From NCBI RefSeq assembly GCF_964253025.1, contig NZ_CAXUQC020000001.1:3782001-3846000 (forward strand): a DNA stretch of 64,000 nt, in the 5' to 3' direction. Made by a program: the position numbers and the translations under genes. Positions 63,215 to 64,000 of the stretch are shown here, piece after piece (positions within the stretch are counted from its first letter, which is position 1; each line of letters starts with the position of its first letter). The notes beneath the pieces were generated by a model. The model was not told the origin of the DNA, searched no databases, and saw only the letters and a list, made by a program, of their open reading frames with translations. Source of the DNA: Rhizobacter sp964253025. GTDB taxonomy: Bacteria > Pseudomonadota > Gammaproteobacteria > Burkholderiales > Burkholderiaceae_C.

Positions 63215-64000
63215 TCAGGAGCCGGCCGGCCGCGCCGGCGGCGGCTGGAACACCACTTCGCCGTCCAGCGCATAGATGACGCACGGCTTGCCGGCCGCAC
63301 GCTCGCAAGCGACAAGCGCCCGCTCCTGCGGGTCGGCCGGCACGTCGGGTTCAGCCTTCGACACGCCCGAAGCCACGGCGCTTGCGCCGTTGTCCGAGAG
63401 CGCGAAGGCTCGTGGATACGGTGCCTTGAGGAACTCCTGCCGGAAGCGCGCCTGGCCCGCTTCATTCAGGAACGGCACGCGGTCCGAGAAGCCGAACGCC
63501 GAGCGGGCGGGATTGGCCGGCACCGTCATCGCCGGCTTGAAGGTGATCGACGGGCCGCGCGGCACCAGCGCCTTGGCCAGCGGACTGGGCTTGCCGTCGG
63601 CCACGGCCTTTGCCGCAGCCGTGTGTCGCTCGGGCAGCTCCAGCCAGTACGAGGCCGGGATGGCGAAGTTGAGGTTCTGCGCCGACTCCTCGCGGGCGGT
63701 GGCCGACGTGATGCCGATGAGGCGGCCCTGCTCGTCGAACAAGCCGCCACCGCTGGACCCGGACGAGATCGGCGCGGTGGTCTGGATCGTGCGCAGGCGA
63801 CCGGCGTCGTCATTGCGCAGGCTCGACACCAGGCCGGAACTCAGGGTCAGCTCCAGGCCGAGCGGCGAGCCGACGGCGTAGGCCGGCTGCCCGACGGCCA
63901 GGGCCTGCATGCTCGCCAGGCTCACCGACGGGGCCTTCAGTTGCGGCGCATGCAGCTCGCAGATGTCGCGCTCCGGGTCGGACAGCCGCAGCGTCGCCTC
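63215..64000 (-). CDS. Trypsin-like serine protease, C-terminal part (cut by window edge)
   Basis: The frame enters at the right edge and stops at 63215; 261 codons are visible. The catalytic Ser is in APISSGSSGGGLFDE, with supporting sequence GQPAYAVGSPLGLELTLSSG, the pattern of HtrA/Do-type trypsin-like proteases. His and Asp would lie outside the window. After the protease core comes a domain of about 120 residues without PDZ features, with several Cys (VACERAAGKPCVIY). It resembles secreted or lipoprotein trypsin-like proteins of Betaproteobacteria. The start and any signal peptide are not visible. Confidence 0.8.
   Translation of the reverse strand, partial: EATLRLSDPERDICELHAPQLKAPSVSLASMQALAVGQPAYAVGSPLGLELTLSSGLVSSLRNDDAGRLRTIQTTAPISSGSSGGGLFDEQGRLIGITSATAREESAQNLNFAIPASYWLELPERHTAAAKAVADGKPSPLAKALVPRGPSITFKPAMTVPANPARSAFGFSDRVPFLNEAGQARFRQEFLKAPYPRAFALSDNGASAVASGVSKAEPDVPADPQERALVACERAAGKPCVIYALDGEVVFQPPPARPAGS

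Overview
The window is a GC-rich (by eye close to 70% G+C), densely coded bacterial chromosome segment. Gene families and codon use point to a betaproteobacterium of the order Burkholderiales (Leptothrix/Rubrivivax/Roseateles type). Supporting content: an MksF-MksE-MksB condensin, a PHB-depolymerase-type secreted hydrolase, DUF2789, a PEP-CTERM surface protein, a CstA-YbdD pair, many two-component systems, and secreted cellulase and pectate lyase. No tRNA, rRNA, CRISPR array, transposase or phage gene was recognised. The genus cannot be fixed from the sequence alone.

Layout. 1-8.9 kb is the end of a type IV secretion (T4SS) operon: VirB3-, VirB2- and VirB4-like genes, two small secreted proteins, three consecutive VirB6-like proteins, and a CHAP peptidoglycan hydrolase in the VirB1 role. 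9-26 kb is mixed: a threonine dehydratase, a phospholipase-D lipoprotein, a chemoreceptor, a 2Fe-2S ferredoxin, a 179-bp inverted-repeat element, a double-length cyanophycinase-like protein, a hybrid kinase, and a cstA-ybdD-histidine kinase operon. A LuxR-type response regulator lies 4 kb from that kinase. 26-31.6 kb holds a divergent endonuclease-V-like gene and the overlapping mksF-mksE-mksB operon. 31.7-38.1 kb has the PHB-depolymerase-like enzyme, a GH5-CBM2 cellulase with a readable promoter, a Tat-signal dehydrogenase divergent from an AraC regulator, and methionine aminopeptidase.

38.2-45.6 kb is the most unusual part. Two unrelated large proteins (577 and 498 aa) look like secreted effectors or toxins. 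Each is followed by a small gene, one of them a lipoprotein. Each is preceded, 59-60 bases before its start codon, by nearly the same 31-bp element with a 16-bp dyad whose arms have changed in a compensating way. A -10-like hexamer follows at the same spacing. This suggests one regulator controlling a scattered set of effector/partner gene pairs. Between the two lie L-serine dehydratase and a Cys-rich four-helix copper-storage-type protein.

45.7-64 kb: a GH13 trehalose-synthase-like enzyme, a MuiA-like DUF4139 protein, an OmpR/EnvZ-type pair next to a haem-type membrane protein, a BrkB-type membrane protein, a 993-aa beta-propeller/di-haem c protein ending in a clear terminator, a 254-bp tandem repeat, a nucleotidyltransferase-like protein, a pectate lyase with a long Ala-Pro linker and a LacI-type operator, the potassium-uptake pair KtrB-KtrA, and a trypsin-like protease cut by the window edge.
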